64,000 bases of DNA from Sipunculus nudus. Its lineage: Eukaryota; Annelida; Sipuncula; Golfingiida; Sipunculidae. Location: the NCBI GenBank assembly GCA_026874595.1, contig CM049310.1, positions 21,676,058 to 21,740,057 on the forward strand, written 5' to 3'. Of this stretch, positions 63,000 through 64,000 are shown piece by piece; positions within the stretch are counted from its first letter, which is position 1; every line of letters starts with the position of its first letter. Under the pieces are notes generated by a model that made no database searches, had not been told where the DNA came from, and saw only the letters and a program-made list of their open reading frames with translations. A program made the position numbers and the translations under genes.

Positions 63000-63230
63000 C
63001 GTCAACCAGTCTAGGTATACCATTCCTGCGGGTCTTGGGTGTGTGTCTTTCTCCCCTGTTGGGAGAAAGGCGTACTGGTTTGTGGGTTGGGCACTGTCTC
63101 TCCATTAAGCCTGAAAAGCGCACACTCTAGGCGGGGACCGACCGTGAAACACCTCACCGCCTTGGCTAAGTTTCGAACTCACGCCCTGTGCTTTACTCCT
63201 GTAGACCACGGAAGCCGGGGAATATTGTCA
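63000..63230 (-). repeat. tRNA-derived SINE
   Basis: On the minus strand, TGGTCTACAGG resembles a polymerase III A box, and GAGTTCGAAAC, about 30 bp on, resembles a B box. The GC-rich body (GGTCGGTCCCCGCCTAGAGT) stands out from its AT-rich flanks. It does not fold into a plausible tRNA by eye, so a SINE head is favoured over a tRNA gene. Confidence 0.5.
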
Positions 63231-64000
63231 TGGTGGGTGCGCTACTTTCACAATTGTATACGTACTTGATCTGTTCTCTTGCGGACAGATGTATCTACAT
63301 TTGTAATAAGCTGAACTTTAAAAAAAGCTTGGCTAGGATTCCATGACTATCCCATGACTATCCCTTAACCCCAGAACAAACCTTTTTCGCCACCATTTTC
63401 TGTATTTTAACTTGTTTTTAATATGCATGGGACTCCGAAATAAAGCAATGTTATTCTGTCAACATGAAGAATTTTAAGAATAGTAAATCGATCACAACTG
63501 TAGCACTAAAATAAAAAATATATATTTAAAAATGGTTCTATGAAGTGGATTTTGCTCTTAAAGTTATCAACTTACACTGTCACGGTGTCCTGCATTTAGT
63601 CTGGCTATTGTGTGTATTTTATGAAATATGCAACAAAATTACAGGCGAGTAGGGGAACCCTGGATCCTGGTTTCCTTTTGGCTGTAAGTGTTTTTTTAAA
63701 TGCGTCCCTCACGCATGATGCTTTTGTGCTGCAGGTCCAACGTTATGTAAATGTTTGATCTATGCTCTTTAATGTTTGATACATTTGTTATTGTCTGAGC
63801 GCTCCAGAGTGTCACACAGAATGTCAGTCGATACAATACAATCCAAAAAAAGGTAACATGATTGTGGAACCTCATGCTTGCAAGTTTGAATGCATGACTA
63901 CTGGAATTATATTTGAGATTTTTTTTCAATTGAACAAGAGTCTTGGCATTATGTTATTCTGTAGTTTTACGTATTTTGTATTTAATTTTATACTTCGAAA

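Larger units (their letters stand above)
61204..64000. other. Intergenic or intronic, little recognised
   Basis: AT-rich. Apart from the candidate exon at 62046 and the SINE at 63000-63230 listed separately, no coding or RNA feature was found on either strand. Confidence 0.4.

Noticed and set aside
63000-63230. Functional tRNA gene
   Set aside because: A- and B-box-like words are present, but no cloverleaf with an anticodon stem and acceptor stem could be drawn. A SINE fits better.

Overview
This is a eukaryotic, intron-rich, AT-rich window with no bacterial features. The anchor is the 3' two thirds of a Notch receptor gene (+ strand, 545-17060). Intron sizes, the dense repeat landscape and elements that begin with a CCCATGGG palindrome and end in an AGCTCAGCTGACT-type hairpin suggest a lophotrochozoan, most likely a mollusc. 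The species call is inference; the gene calls rest on reading the exons and checking that splice phases agree.

Layout. 1-17060: thirteen Notch exons, entering the gene inside the EGF array (nine EGF repeats visible, matching repeats 28-36 of vertebrate Notch), then LNRs, heterodimerisation domain, transmembrane segment, RAM, ankyrin repeats and the C-terminal tail with a PEST/WSSSSP degron. Its introns hold a decayed tyrosine-recombinase (DIRS-like) element (about 5330-6960) and a 2.6 kb repeat element (10738-13360). 17061-about 20800: probable long Notch 3' UTR. 22462-29969 (- strand): a six-exon gene for an uncharacterised protein of about 674 aa, assembled here with consistent phases; its introns hold three transposon-like inserts. 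About 31005-31420: a probable divergent promoter. 31420-36574 (+): a two-exon gene for an uncharacterised 359-aa protein. 36575-51267: gene-poor DNA with TA microsatellites, a SINE-like repeat, a local duplication, and a 5'-truncated LINE with a perfect 17-bp target-site duplication (46090-47275). 51268-52293 (-): an intronless rhodopsin-like GPCR lacking several hallmark residues. 52428-56186 and 58777-61203: two large repeat elements of the same family as the one in the Notch intron, with different tandem cores. 61204-64000: little, apart from a tRNA-derived SINE and one weak candidate exon.

The most interesting structure is the repeat family: three near-complete copies share both termini but carry different internal arrays (about 670 bp x2; 336 bp x about 9; about 140 bp x at least 4, the last loaded with nuclear-receptor half sites). 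One copy contains an extra internal terminus. This resembles non-autonomous Helentron/DINE-type elements that capture or exchange satellite cores, which is a hypothesis. No genes here appear to work together as a pathway; the two uncharacterised genes share a head-to-head promoter region.
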